Source: Alopecurus myosuroides (lineage: Eukaryota > Streptophyta > Magnoliopsida > Poales > Poaceae). Taken from it: a stretch of DNA of 64,000 nt. This document shows positions 21,701 through 33,229 of this stretch, piece after piece (position 1 is the stretch's first letter; every line of letters begins with the position of its first letter). Made by a program: the position numbers and the translations under genes. The stretch covers positions 107,334,263-107,398,262 of the forward strand of contig CM054059.1 of NCBI GenBank assembly GCA_028641055.1, written 5' to 3'. The notes under the pieces were generated by a model that searched no databases, was not told where the DNA came from, and was given only the letters and a program-made list of their open reading frames with translations.

Positions 21701-24700
21701 CAACCCCGAAATTCTTAAAGTACTCAAATACACCAATTACCTGGAATCAGTCTGATCATCCCGTAAATATCCCTGAACCTGGCACGCAAGCTCTTGTGGT
21801 AAGCCCTATTGTCCAGAACATTAGGCTAAAAAGAGTGCTGATGGATGGAGGGTCCAACATTAGCATAATGTACCTGGATACACTAAAGCATCTGCGAATT
21901 TCCGAAACCCAGCTCAATCACAGCAACATACGTTTTCACGACATCGTCCCTGGCAGACAAGCACGATCCCTAGGAGAAATTTCCCTCGATGTCACCTTCG
22001 GAGAGAAAGATCACTTCCGTCAGGAAAAAGTATCCTTTGAGGTTGTGCCGTTCGAAAGCGTGTATCATGCAATACTCGGACGTCCAGCTTTCGCCAAATT
22101 CATGGCAAGGTCATGTTATATTTATAACAAACTGAAGATGCCAGGGCCAAAAGGAGGAGTAATCACCATAACAGGAGACTTCAAGTTGGCAAACAAGCTG
22201 AAAAAGAAAACGCCCTTTGCGCTGAAAAAGTGATAGCAAAGGAAGAACTGAAGGAGCTGGCCAAAGAAGTATCGCCGACAGAAATGCCGGCAGGAAAAGA
22301 AAGCCGGAAGCCTGCAGATAGCTTCAAAGCTTCCGAGAATACAAGACAGGTAACCCTAGATCCCAAAGATCCGACAAAATTTGTCGTAGTGGGAACCGGG
22401 ATGACCGACAAATAGGAAGGCGATCTCATCAAGTTCCTCCGTGAGAACTGGGATATCTTCGCATGGTGTCCAGCGGACATACCAGGCGTACCCAGGGAAC
22501 TTGCTAAGCATCAACTTAAAGTGATTCGGGATCTAAACCCGTCAAACAAGGTCTCCGTCGATTTGACGGAAGAAGACGGAAGGCTACTGGCAAGGAAATT
22601 ATCTGGCTTTTGGCAGCAGATTTTATCCGAGAAGTTATACATACTGAATGGTCTGCAAATCCAGTATTAGTCCCGAAGAAAGACAGTACTGTCCTTAGGA
22701 TGTGTATAGATTATACTGGCTTGAACAAATTGTGTCCAAAAGATTGATTTTCGTTACCGCGAATCGATCAAATAATAGATGACACTGCTGGCTCTGAGCG
22801 TTTATGCCTTTTGGATGCATATTCCGGGTATCATCAAATACGCATTAAGGAATAAGATCAAATCAAAACTTCCTTCATAACCCCATATGGGAAGTATTAT
22901 TACATAACCATGCCATTTGGCCTGAAAAACGTAGGTGCAACCTACCAGCGTTGCATGCAACGATGTTTGCATAGTCAGATTGGCAAAAATATCCATGTTT
23001 ACGTGGACGACATTGTTGTCGTTTCCAAGGAAAAGGACACACTCCTTGAAGATTTGCGAGAAACCTTCGAAAATTTGCGGACTTATAAGATGATGTTAAA
23101 TCCATTAAAGTGCGTATTCGGGGTTCCCTTAGGAAAACTTCTGGGTTTCATCGTTTCTCATAGAGGAATAGAAGTAAACCCAGAAAATATCAAAGCAATC
23201 TTAAACATCTCCAAGCCCACGTGCGTAAAATATGTACAAATATTGACGGGTTCTGCAGCAGCCGTTAGCTGGTTTATTAGCCGGCTAGGAGACAAAGCTC
23301 TGCCACTATACAAATTGTTGAAGAAATCCGACAAGTTCGACTGGACAGAAGAAGCAGATGCAGCATTAACCCAGTTGAAAGAAACTTTGATGAAAGCTCC
23401 GATTTTGGCGTCCCCAAAAGATGAAGAACCTATGGTATTGTACCTCACGGCTACAAAGTGGGTTATTAGCGCAGTAATAGTTGTGGAAAGGCAGAAAGAT
23501 GAACAAAGCATACCATATCAGCATCCGGTATACTATGTAAGTGAAGTTTTCTCCGAGTCTAAACAAAGGTACCCACACTATAAAAAACTGGCATATGGCG
23601 TGTTTTCGCATCTCGGAAACATCGTCATTACTTCCAAGGACATTACATAACAGTGGTATGTAAAGCACCAGTAGGGGATATAATAAACAATGCGGAGGCA
23701 ACTGGCCGAGTAGCCAAATGGCGCATCGCGTTAGAAGCATTCGACATTAAGTACCAACCCAGGACGGCAATAAAATCCTAGGTTTTGGCAGACTTTGTCG
23801 CCGATTGGACAGAAGCAATGGAAAAAACACCAATGCCGGAGTCAGAATACTGGATCATGCACTTTGAAGGATCTAAGATGAAAGAAGGCGCGGGAGCTGG
23901 TGTAGTCCTAAAATCCCCTAAAGGAGACACAATGGAGTATGTATTACAATACACTTCAATGCCAGTAATAATGTGGCAGAATACGAAGCTCTGCTTCATG
24001 GCTTGCATATTGCAAAGGAAATAGGTGTTAAACACGTCTTATGTTATGGCGACTCAGATTTGGTACAGCACCCGCTCAACCAAACTTTGGACGCCAAAAG
24101 TCCCATCATGGCCGAATATCGGAGAACGACGGACGAGTTTGCAATCTGCTTCATTGGATTTGAAGTGCTTCATGTCAAAAGGGAGGAAAATTGGAACGCG
24201 GATGCATTAGCCCGCATGGGATCAGAAAGGGTAAAAATCCTACCACCAGGTGTGTTTGTCAACATTTGTACGAACCATCGATAAAAGGTGGAGATGTAGA
24301 CTATCCTCTGGTTTCCGAGTCGATTGAAGTCATGCTCGTTAACCCGGAATAGACAATTCCATATTTAAACTTCTTAGTTGATCATAAGTACCCGGATGGA
24401 GCAGACGAAGTCTTGCAGAGACAGATACATCGTCGATGCAAAGGATACACGGTAATCAACGGTTGCCTGTATAAACGCAGTACTACCGGAATTTTTCTGT
24501 GATGTATTTCGCCAGAACAAGGACGAGAAATCCTGCAAAAAATCCATGCCGGAGATTGCGGACATCATGCTCAATCAAAAAGCATAGTCAAAAAAACATT
24601 TCGTGCAGGGTTTTTCTGGCTAACAGACAAGACAGATGCTGAGCACATAGTGAACACATGTGCTGGATGTCAGTATTACGCCAAGCTGACAAATATGCCA

Positions 24701-25645
24701 GCCCAAGCACTCAAAACTATCCCTATTACATGGCCGTTTGCGGTATGGGGGCTAGATATGATGGGACCATTCAAAACTGCAAGAGGCGGACTTACACATC
24801 TACTCGTTGCAGTGGATAAATATACCAAGTGGGTGGAGGATAAACCCATCAAAAAATTTGACGGTGTAACTTCCAGAAATTTCATTATTGACGTGGTCAT
24901 GAGATATGGCATTCCACATAGCATAATAACTGACAACGGGACAAATTTCTCTATTGGAGAGTTGGCAAAATATTGCCGACAAACGGGAATTCGCCTAGAT
25001 CTCGCATCTGTGGCACACCCGCAATCCAATGGACAGGTTGAAAGAATGAATAGCTCAATCCTGCAAGGAATACGCCCAAGACCCAAATCTCCTCTCCATA
25101 GAGCAGCTGGAGCATGGGTGGAAGAGTTACCTTATGTGCTTTGGAGCATTCGAACGACGCCAAATAGGTCAACAGGGCAAACTCCGTTTTTCCTAGTTTA
25201 TGGTGCGGAAGCAATTCTCCCAACGGACATGATCCATGACAGCCCAATAGTGCAGGATTTCGATGACTCAGATGCCGAAAGTGCATGACAGGATGCCGTC
25301 GATCTCTTAGAAGAGGAACGAGAGCTTGTGCTTCAAAGATCCGCCATTTATCAGCAAGGTTTACGATGTTATCATAGTCGCAAAATCAGGTATCATTCTT
25401 TTAAAGAAGGTGGCCTAGTGCTAAGATTGGTACAGCAAAGAAAGCACAAATTGGCCCCAGTATGGGAAGGACCATTCGTCATCTGGAAAGCTATGAAAAA
25501 TGGATCATACTATCTTGTAGACATTCGAGACACGGAAGATCATCCCGAAAGGCCGAATCACAAAAGAAAGAGAAAGATAGATGATGAACTAGGAGAGACA
25601 AAGAGGCCCTGGAGTATTCAGCAGTTACGTTCCGTCTATACTTAG
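18766..25645 (+). pseudogene. gag-pol of element B, multiply broken
   Basis: Order: leader (RQLAPTVGPA, about 18760), acidic gag region (19106-20280), retrotransposon gag core (about 20770-21190, GARDWINGLPS then TAG at 20992), protease (VLMDGGSNISIMY, about 21834), RT (about 22560-23250, PFGLKNVGATYQRC and YVDDIVVVS), Ty3 RNase H, second RNase H (23860-24220, MHFEGSK, AEYEALLHGL) and integrase (24500-25290, LDMMGPF, TDNGTN, NGQVERMN), then WEGPF at about 25465. Breaks include a frameshift near 22229, stops near 22413, 22744, 22852, 23648 and 23778, a frameshift near 23970 and a stop at 25286. Several look like C-to-T changes, as expected of methylated DNA. No functional protein is expected. 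Confidence 0.88.
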
Positions 25646-26243
25646 TTCAATTTTTATGTAAACATCTTTGAGATCATGAAATAAAGTTGTCGGAATCCAT
25701 CCTTTTATGTTTTTACATGTTTATTATAGTATAAAGCATTTCTTCCGCCTTATCTATTTCCCAATGATCTTTCAAAATACTCAATGTTAACCCGAATTGT
25801 GGCTGCGTGCTCGGTGTTAAAAAACTGAATGATTTTCAGCCCCAAAAATGCTTAAGGAAACCCAGATTGAGCCTGTGTGCCTGAGTTTCATACAAAAATT
25901 CCTTAGCTATTCTCTAAATATTATCTGATTGTTTTTATGCCGGGTCACTGGAGCTAGTAAGCAAAAATACCTTTAGCATGATCCATGTTTCCGAGTTTTA
26001 GACTGATTGGTCATACCCAGTCGCTCGGCGTGAAGATTAAAACGCTATCGAGCCATTTCAAGCACTAAGGACAGTTAAAGCATATAAAACTAGAGAATTT
26101 AGAAGATAAAGGAATAATAACCCGAAAAAACTTGCAAAATAGTTATATAACGTTAACTGCAAAAGTCGGAGTACTTGTTCATTCAAAAGAATAGAAGCAT
26201 TACGATAATGTTTACAACATAAGTTCGGTAGTGCTCCTATTTT

Positions 26244-29200
26244 CTATCTACCCAGGACCCGGAGTTCTCGTTCAAGCATCCGAGTCATCTTCTCTAGAGG
26301 ATTCTTCTGGGGTTTCCGGGATTGCCTCCTCCGGTAGGAGATGGAGATGTTGACCATGGAAGCAATCTTGGTTGCGTGACCTTTGATCTGGTCAAAGATG
26401 TTGGTCCGCTGGGCTTCCGTATACCCTTGTGGGATGCCGGACGCCACGCGCCAAGATTTGGCAGTGGGGTAATGCATACGCATGAGCCCTAGAGCCATGC
26501 GTGCACCACCCCGTGCTGCGGAGCGCAAGGTGGATTCCTTGGACTCCGTCACCTCCAAGATAGCCTCCGGAAGTTTCTCAACTTCCGAGAACTCCCCAGT
26601 CCTTGCGGGAAGGAATTTGTTGATCAGCTCCATCCCCGCAGCCTTGAGCGCGGTGAAGACCTTCCCGAAAGCTCCTATTTTTTCAATCCGAGTAAGAGTT
26701 GGGTCGTCTCGTGTTTTTTTCCAGATAAACTACCAAAGGGTTATCGAAAAAGCGGAGAAAGGGTATAAAACATCGAAAATCCGGTAAAAGCCAACAACTT
26801 ACCAAGAATCTTATCCATCTCGGAGCCTTCCTCCAGGAAAAGGGTCAAAGCATTCTCCAGATCTCGGATGGTTGCTTTGTACTTCTCGGCTTGGTTGCAG
26901 GCATTGGATTGAGCAATGCCAACAGCCAGCTGGCTGACCTCCAGTTCTTTCTGAACCCTCATAAGTTCCTTATGAAGGTCCAGGTTCTCCCGGCGGAGGT
27001 TCTCGGCATTGCTGGTATCTTCAGCAATTTGCTTGGCTTTCGCCAAAGCAGCTGAAAGGCAAGAAAAAATTCCGAGTTAGAAAACTCGGAAAAATACTTA
27101 GAAAAAAGGCATTGAAAAGAAACCACGGAGAAATAAAATATATGTCGTTTCCTCCAGCTGATGCTGAGATGATGCCAGCTCTTCTTCCTTAACGTCAAGA
27201 ATGGAAAGAAGGTTTCTAACCTCCTTGTTCTTGACGGTAAGCTTGCCAAAAACTTCCAGGTTTATACTTTCAGCGGTTTGCTGAAACACAGAAATGAAAC
27301 ATAATGCTTAAGTTAGAAACAAGCATGATAATGATAAAATCATCAAGTTAAAAGCATGCATTTGACTTATTGCTTGGGGGATAGAGATATTACCTGGCTC
27401 ATCCGCTGTAAACCTGACAAAGTTTCGGAGAACTCTTTTGCAAAATCTGCAAAAAGAGTCCCGGCAGCGCTAAGGCCGTCGTTGATGTTCTTGAAATCTT
27501 TATCAAAGGTGGGAATGGTTTCCTCCTCAGTTGCCCGAGAAGGACCTCCCACCTCCGGGACCTCCCTTTCCCTCGTGTCCATTTCCGGCACAATAGGCTG
27601 GCTGGTCTGCTGGGTTTCGGCGTCGGGGGAAGCAGCATGCTCTTTTGTAACTACTACTGGGGTATCCAGAGAAGTAGCAGGAGAAGAGTGTGGACCTCTG
27701 CTGGCCACAGATTTGAGCCTTTTTAGCTTCTTGGGCTTCAAAGTTGTGGGGGGCAAGCTAAAAAGGAGAAATGACGGAAAGTTAAAACTCTGAGACAAAG
27801 GAAAAAACTCCGATAAATCGAGAAAACCCAGATGTACAAACCTGGAAGTAGCGACGGGAACACCGTCAAGATCGATGATTTCCTGCGAAGTGGAAATCTT
27901 CTTGCGCTTACGCCCGCCAGCAAAGTTGGCGCGCAGCGCCTCCAGCTCGGCGTCAGTAGCAAGATCTGATTCGGGAAGTTCAAGGATCGGTCAAAAAGGC
28001 AAAGGCCGGGTTAAAAAAAAATCTGAGAAAACAGAAAGAATACAAACTCAAGTGGCGAAAAAGTGTACCTTGGGAGACGGGTTAGACGCTGTATACATTG
28101 GCCGGCTTTCTTCATATTGGTCGCGCGAGGCAACCAACTGGTTCACGCGCTTTTGCAAGTCTTTTGCCGACAAAGACTTGCTCGTCGTCCGCATGGCGTC
28201 AGCAGTTCCCGTATAATCACATGAAAGGCGAGCGTCCTGATTAGCCAAAGGCTGGATTCACCTATCAAACCAGTGTCCTGTTAGAGGTGGATCGGAGGCG
28301 ACGAGTTTTGCGATGCGTCGCTTGATCCTGAGAAGATCCGGCGGCAAAGATTGCATTGTTTCTGTTCCCCAATTTTCTTGAGGAACGGCAGCGGTATTTG
28401 AGAAAGGTGGAACCCCGGTGGTTTTTCCGGGAAAGGGAACATCGGGATGGTAAAAGAAGGAACCCGTACAAAATTTGACGGATTCTGAGGTTTTGATCTT
28501 GGGGAACCAATCCTCACTGAATCTACGCAGGGTGAAGGATATGGTCCCGCAAGTCGGAAGTGCGCCCTCGAAAGGGTTTCGCTTAACCCCAAAACAATAC
28601 TGCCAGAAGTCTAACCTAGGATCTAAACCTAGATACCCTTCGAAAAGAGCTTGAAATCCGGCTAAGTAGAGGATGGAGTTGGGAGGCAGGTTATGGGGTT
28701 GAATGTTGTAATGTTCCAAGATCTGAAGGAAAAAGGCGGATGGCGGAATACCCATACCTCTGGCGACATGATAGGTAAGGAGACCGCGTTCCGCGTCCTT
28801 CGGCAGAGGCTCTGACTCGACCTCCGGGCTCCGCCATTTGCCCTTCAGTAGTAGCCCTTCCTTCTCCATTGTCGGAAGGAGGAAAGGAGGAATGCTGCTC
28901 GGGCTCCAATTGCCGGCATTTTCTGCTTCTTCTTCCGCCCCGGCGGCGGCAGACGCAGCGGCCGACGCGGCCGCGAGCTCCTCTCCGACGAGGATTATCT
29001 TTTCCTCCGCTGTCTCGGGCGCGAGTGGCGGAGACGGCGCGGAGGAGGACCCGGCCAGGTTGGTGGCGGCGAGAGGTGGTTCCTCGCTAGTTTGGCCGCC
29101 GGTAGTTTTTTCCGGCTCGTCGCCGGTGGCGCGGAGAGGAGAATCCACCATGGGATCCATGGTGTTGATGATATCATCTATCTCCGCCGCGACAGAGCGA

Positions 29201-29325
29201 GCCGGGGAAGAGCTCGGGGCCATCTTTGGGCGGCGCGAAGAAGGATCCGTGCGCTCCGGTGAGGTTGCGAACAGCTCTGTTCGAGCGTGCGTTTGGGACT
29301 TGCTTTGCTCACAGGGCTTGGGCAC
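26244..29325 (-). CDS. Antisense intron-containing ORF of element B (gypsy-associated Transposase_28-type protein)
   Basis: Coding blocks run opposite to gag-pol: first exon about 29325-28259, then about 28224-28069, 27798-27405, about 27285-27150, about 27050-26806 and the last about 26680-26244; junctions show GT and AG signals (for example GATAG/GTGAAT at the first donor). Exon 1 starts with a Ser/Pro/Ala-rich tail, then a conserved domain (LTYHVARGMGIPPSAFF, ILYLAGFQALFEGYLG, WQYCFGVKR), which I recognise as the putative gypsy-type transposon domain. Later exons are helical and Glu/Lys-rich, likely coiled coil. I saw no stop inside the blocks I read, in contrast to the decayed gag-pol on the other strand. 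Function unknown; exon ends are approximate. Confidence 0.65.
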
Positions 29326-29782
29326 TGAGTGTGTGAGGCGTTGAGAACTGGGAGCGGAAGGTTTGCCGGAGGGGATGGAGACGGCTATTTATAGCCGGAA
29401 ACCCGCCGCGATACGTGTTAACGACTCTTTTGACCGTTGGATGATCAACGCGTGTCAGTCGCCGGAAATTCCGGGAAATGAAACGACGGGTGATTATTGT
29501 TATCTCCTCGTTTCCTGCGAGAATCTGTCAGAGATCCGTTTCAGGGTTTCCCGCTCGAAACCCAAACGCCCCTTACATCATCATGATTAAAGCGCTGACG
29601 TAGGAAGTTCCTTCTCCATGAAGGTTTTTGGAAGAAAAGCCGGACTTTCTGGAATCCGAGTTTTGCGTTATGGCATTACTTTGAGGAAAACAAGAATCAA
29701 GACAGAGAGCCAGTATTTCTCGGAAAGAATGCACATTTGACGAAAGACGTGAATCAAAGTCTTAATCCTTCTTGGGGGCTAC

Positions 29783-30325
29783 TGTCGGATATATACCAAT
29801 CAGGGGTATATCAGATAGTGGTCTAAAGTGCCGGATTACCAGGGTGGCCTAAATGGTAATGGGCTACGGTCCATTGGGCGGCCCAGTATACTGATGCACA
29901 GAGGCCGGATTCTAGAAGAACCCGGATCACGGCCCACGTGATACGGCCTGGAGTAGAAGGCGGATTTCTCACTTTCCAAGTTAGCACATACCGTAGTCTT
30001 CTAGGTTTCCTTCTCTGTATGCCCTAACCCGGCTATTATGTAAAGCCGGACGGGAGATAAGATAGATTAGACAATAAGCTAAAGGCTAACTCACCGAGAG
30101 GTGGATCCTTGACGAGTAGCTAATATAACCTCACATTGTACTCTGTATTCCCAGGCTTTTGTCCTGAATAGTGACATTGCAGGAGTAGGAACGCTGCATT
30201 ACTGCGTCGTACCGAACCTGGGTAAAACCCTGTGTCATTGTTCATCATACGATCACGTCCCCCCACTTCTCTATCGGTAGTCTCATGGCACCCCCGTCTA
30301 TGAAATTTACCACGATGTCTCGACA
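29783..30325 (+). repeat. 3' LTR of element B
   Basis: 543 bp, same termini as the 5' copy. The preceding CTTGGGGGCTAC (29771-29782) is the polypurine tract. CTTGT follows as the target duplication. Confidence 0.92.
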
Positions 30326-30330
30326 CTTGT

Positions 30331-30475
30331 GCTTGTGCTTGTTCTTGTCATATAGGTAAATTTACCGTAGTTGCATTATATAGAGAATTTACCTTTGTGT
30401 CAAGCGTAATCGTGAAAAAAAATTGTTCGTAGCACCTATTCACCCCCCCCCACCCCTAGGTGCCCTCACTAACCG
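30331..30475 (+). repeat. 3' LTR of element C, remainder, end truncated
   Basis: It continues the C LTR after the B insertion and reaches CACCTATTCACCCCC, the same block found near the 3' end of the E LTR (CCTATTCACCCCC). The terminal CTTTCA expected from the TGAAAG start is absent, so roughly the last 15-30 bp are lost. The end coordinate is approximate. Confidence 0.65.
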
Positions 30476-30553
30476 TTCGCTGCCGATCAATACTCAGAAT
30501 CGGTGGCAACCGCCGCTCTAGATTCATAAAAACCCTTAGGTAAGATAGGTAAT

Positions 30554-30949
30554 CTACGAATCTACATACAAAGCTATGATAGAAGTACGTACCAAGGGAT
30601 GTGCACGCGGTGGACGAAGTGCACGCCAGAGTGGAGGAAAACGAGCCGGTAAGCAAATCTCCACCAGTGGCGGCATGTGAAGGGGCTCCATTAGTCCAAT
30701 CAAACCGGCCCCTAGGGTCGGACAAACCGCTGGAGCGGCCGATGATGGACTAGCCTCGTATGCGGCCGCCACTAGCGCTACCGTTTCTGGGCGGCCGTTG
30801 CAGACGGGGGCAGGCGAACAGAACATCACTGCAGCTCCTCGGGGGAGATGCCACGGTGGAAGATCCCATCCACCCATCGTGTGTGTGCGTGGAGCCGCTG
30901 GGGCGGAAGAGCGGGTCGAGTGACCCGAAGGTGGAGGAGCTCCGGCCAT
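30554..30949 (-). pseudogene. Possible first exon of a truncated host gene
   Basis: On the minus strand an ATG at 30949 in good plant context (GACAAATGGCC) follows a C-rich stretch resembling a plant 5' leader. It opens a CG-rich, Pro/Ala-rich frame beginning MAGAPPPSGHS. A strong donor (CTTG/GTACGTAC) occurs at about 30592. No matching downstream exon is evident before the edge of element C at 30475. I do not recognise the protein. It could equally be a chance CG-rich ORF. Confidence 0.3.
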
Positions 30950-31200
30950 TTGTCTCGGAGAATACGAGGATCGGTGACGCGAGTGAACTAGGTTGTGAGG
31001 GGAGTGGGAAGTGGGGAGTTAACCCGAAATGTCCCGTCTCCCGTGCTTTCTAACGCGTGCGAGAAGGTGGCACGTGTGGCTCTCCTTAGCCGGGCTGCGG
31101 AAAAACGGCCGATTCGGCCGTCCCCAACGAGCCACCTTTTTGCCTCATTTGAAGCTCGTGCAATGCAGGAATATGCCCGGCGCAGGCAACCAAAAGCACG

Positions 31201-31285
31201 AATTTTGCATCCAGCGGGTCTGTTTCGGCCCTCCGTGGTCAACCAAACAGGCCCATGATCTTTTTGCAAGTGTACTTTTTGCTAT
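31201..31285 (+). repeat. 85-bp direct repeat, copy 1
   Basis: Begins AATTTTGCATCCAGCGGG and reads through a TGTTTCGGCCCTCC block to TTTTTGCTATA. A second copy with only a few changes is at 31469-31553. Confidence 0.85.
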
Positions 31286-31623
31286 ACTAGTAAAATGACT
31301 GTGTGTTGCAACGGGAGACAAAAATATTTAAAACATAAAAAGATGGTTACAGAGTTAATACTTAGTATTTTTTTAATTTCGAAATTGTAAACATCAACAT
31401 TTTAATTTATGTAAATGCAAAATGTATATAAAGCCTTCAACACTGAAATCGTTTCTATATTATATTAAAATTTTGCATCCAGCGGGTCTGTTTCGGCCCT
31501 CCATGGTCAACCAAACAGGCCCATGATCTTTTTCCAAGTGTACTTTTTCTATATTATGAACTTACATATAAAGCTAAATTTGATTCTACATATCACGTAG
31601 CAACGTGCGGGGTATGATCTAGT
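31281..31623 (+). mobile_element. Small Helitron-like insertion (tentative)
   Basis: It starts around CTAGTAAAATGACTGTGTG with TTGCAACGGGAGAC and ends GCAACGTGCGGGGTATGATCTAGT. The GC-rich block about 10 bp before a terminal CTAG followed by T resembles plant Helitron 3' ends. The 5' boundary is uncertain. The interior contains the second 85-bp repeat copy (31469-31553). It could instead be another short non-autonomous element. Confidence 0.35.
31469..31553 (+). repeat. 85-bp direct repeat, copy 2
   Basis: Near-identical to 31201-31285 but embedded in the Helitron-like insertion. It ends in TTTTTCTATATTATG, and TTTCTATATTA also precedes it at about 31451. Confidence 0.85.
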
Positions 31624-31660
31624 TAGTATATGCATGGTATCATCTAGTTAGTATATGCAT
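31611..31660 (+). repeat. 25-bp tandem duplication
   Basis: Two adjacent units GGTATGATCTAGTTAGTATA... and GGTATCATCTAGTTAGTATA..., with one difference, straddling the 3' end of the Helitron-like insertion. Confidence 0.85.
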
Positions 31661-32710
31661 TCATGTCACAAATTCACAATGCAACCCCACTAAATACCCA
31701 TATGCCGTTCAAAATATATGCACAACACACAAGATGCTTTGTCGGTACCAGCGTCGGTATTGACCCAATGTGTGATTCGATGCAGCTAGCTAGCTATAGT
31801 AAACGCTGCATTATTTTTTTAAAGGATCTCGAAGGACCAGGTGCCCCTTTTCTATTCGTTGAAGACTGCATACAACAAGAGGAAGTAGCCCAATGAAAAT
31901 AAAAATTACAGCATGGTCCCAACAAATTACACGAAGGACCCTGTAAACTAAAAATTAGTTGCAATCCGGTCCCTTGCCATCTCTTCTCCGTCCGCCTTGG
32001 ACTGGCCGCGCCGACGCCGGGGACAAGGCCACTTGGGCCATTGCAACTGCTGCCGAACAACCTCGAGCACATGCTAGTGGTCTTGTTCCCGGCGTGAGCA
32101 ACTGCTGCCCACATGGCGATGAAATAAGAGCCTAGCCTCCCCTTTGAACACCATCCCAAGAGCTCTTCGACCAGAAAAGACCACAGGCTGGGTAAAGAAA
32201 ATCTCCACACGACCAAGACATAGTGGATATACCTGTCTTGCTGCAGACACACCAAATCTGATGCGAAGAACACTAGATTGAAGGGGCACCACCCCAGATC
32301 TGTAGGCCCAGCTCCAACCTCGCCTCGATCCCGACGCCACGCCGGCCCAAGAAGGGAACCTGACTACCTCTCCCAAGCTCGGCGGCGCCGGGGGGTCGAG
32401 GAAAGCTCCAAACGACTCTCAAGACGACTGCTCACTATGTGTACCACAGGTCTCTGCACTATATTTTTGAAAAGGGAGATACTCGTGAGGATAAATAGGG
32501 AGAGATTCAGGGACCGGCTTGATATGTTCTTATGTCCCGGCTATAGCCATCGCTGGCTAAATGGACAATTCCAGAGATAGCGCCTTGTGAACACTACGGA
32601 AATCGCCTCTGCCATCTTCCGCCAACTCACCTCCAACGTGTAGATCAAAGCGAAAACGCTCGCAACCGTGTAAAACCGTGAAAGTTAAACACCAACAAAA
32701 TGTTTCTCAT

Positions 32711-32864
32711 TGTTAGACAATGTAATATGTTCTTATACAAACAGGTGCGGTATAGTATACCGACTTGTGCGTATACGTGTAAGCCACGGCAGTGGCTTTT
32801 CCTGCCCTATATTAACACGTACCCCGACCCCTAACAGGGTACGGTTCCGCTACCTACTTTGACA
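32711..32864 (+). repeat. 5' LTR of element D
   Basis: TGTTAGACAATGTAA to CTACTTTGACA, immediately followed by the initiator-Met-tRNA primer-binding site TGGTATCAGAGC (32865-32876). Confidence 0.93.
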
Positions 32865-33229
32865 TGGTATCAGAGCGAGGCACGTCTTCGACCTATCCCG
32901 TCGCCGCCGGAAGAACCCTAGCTACGATCGATCTTCAGATCGGAAACCAAAAGCACACACCCCTACGATTCTCGAATCGGAAGCCTCCACAAGCCAAACT
33001 ACGATCATTGTTCATTGATCGGAAGCCACAAAACCCAAAAACCTCTCCCACGATCCGCAAGATCGGAAGCCAAAAACCCTCCTCACGATCTACGAGATCG
33101 GAAGCCAAAAACCCCATATCACGATCGATGTGATCGGAAAAACCTCCAGCTGCATCCATGTAGTCCTCGGCGCCTGCAACTCCTCTACTGTCGGCGCTCG
33201 GAAGCCCTCCCTCGCAAAAACTCATGCGC

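Larger units (their letters stand above)
18225..30325 (+). mobile_element. Gypsy element B (Tat-like), complete but decayed, inserted in the LTR of C
   Basis: Two LTRs (18225-18765 and 29783-30325) enclose sense gag-pol (18766-25645) and an antisense intron-containing ORF (26244-29325). The 5-bp flanks CTTGT at 18220-18224 and 30326-30330 are identical, so this is one intact insertion event. By eye the LTRs differ at about 25-30 positions (about 5%), so it is not recent. Many stops and frameshifts interrupt gag-pol. Confidence 0.92.
13598..30475 (+). mobile_element. Copia element C (SIRE/Maximus-like), 5'-truncated, split by element B
   Basis: It starts inside the RNase H region at about 13598, then carries a leader with palindromes, a degenerate third ORF, a purine tract and a 3' LTR from 16988. 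The LTR is interrupted at 18224 by gypsy element B and resumes at 30331, ending near 30475. Colinear counterparts of every part are found in the intact element E. Neither a 5' LTR nor gag is present. The last bases of the LTR (expected to end in CTTTCA) are missing, so this copy is truncated at both ends. Confidence 0.8.
30476..32710. other. Low-copy-looking DNA between elements C and D
   Basis: CG-rich from 30476 to 31200, then AT-rich with a small insertion (31281-31623), then mixed from 31661 to 32710. It contains one candidate truncated first exon (30554-30949, minus). The ORF at 31794-32273 (minus) has no motif I recognise. It continues after element D at 50042. Confidence 0.4.

Noticed and set aside
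31794..32273. Minus-strand ORF as a host or LINE gene
   Set aside because: No recognisable motif, no start context or splice signals worth reporting, and Cys/Ser-rich low-information composition.
32864..33133. ORF starting ATGGTATCAGAGC
   Set aside because: The ATG is part of the LTR end and primer-binding site; the following frame is repetitive leader sequence.
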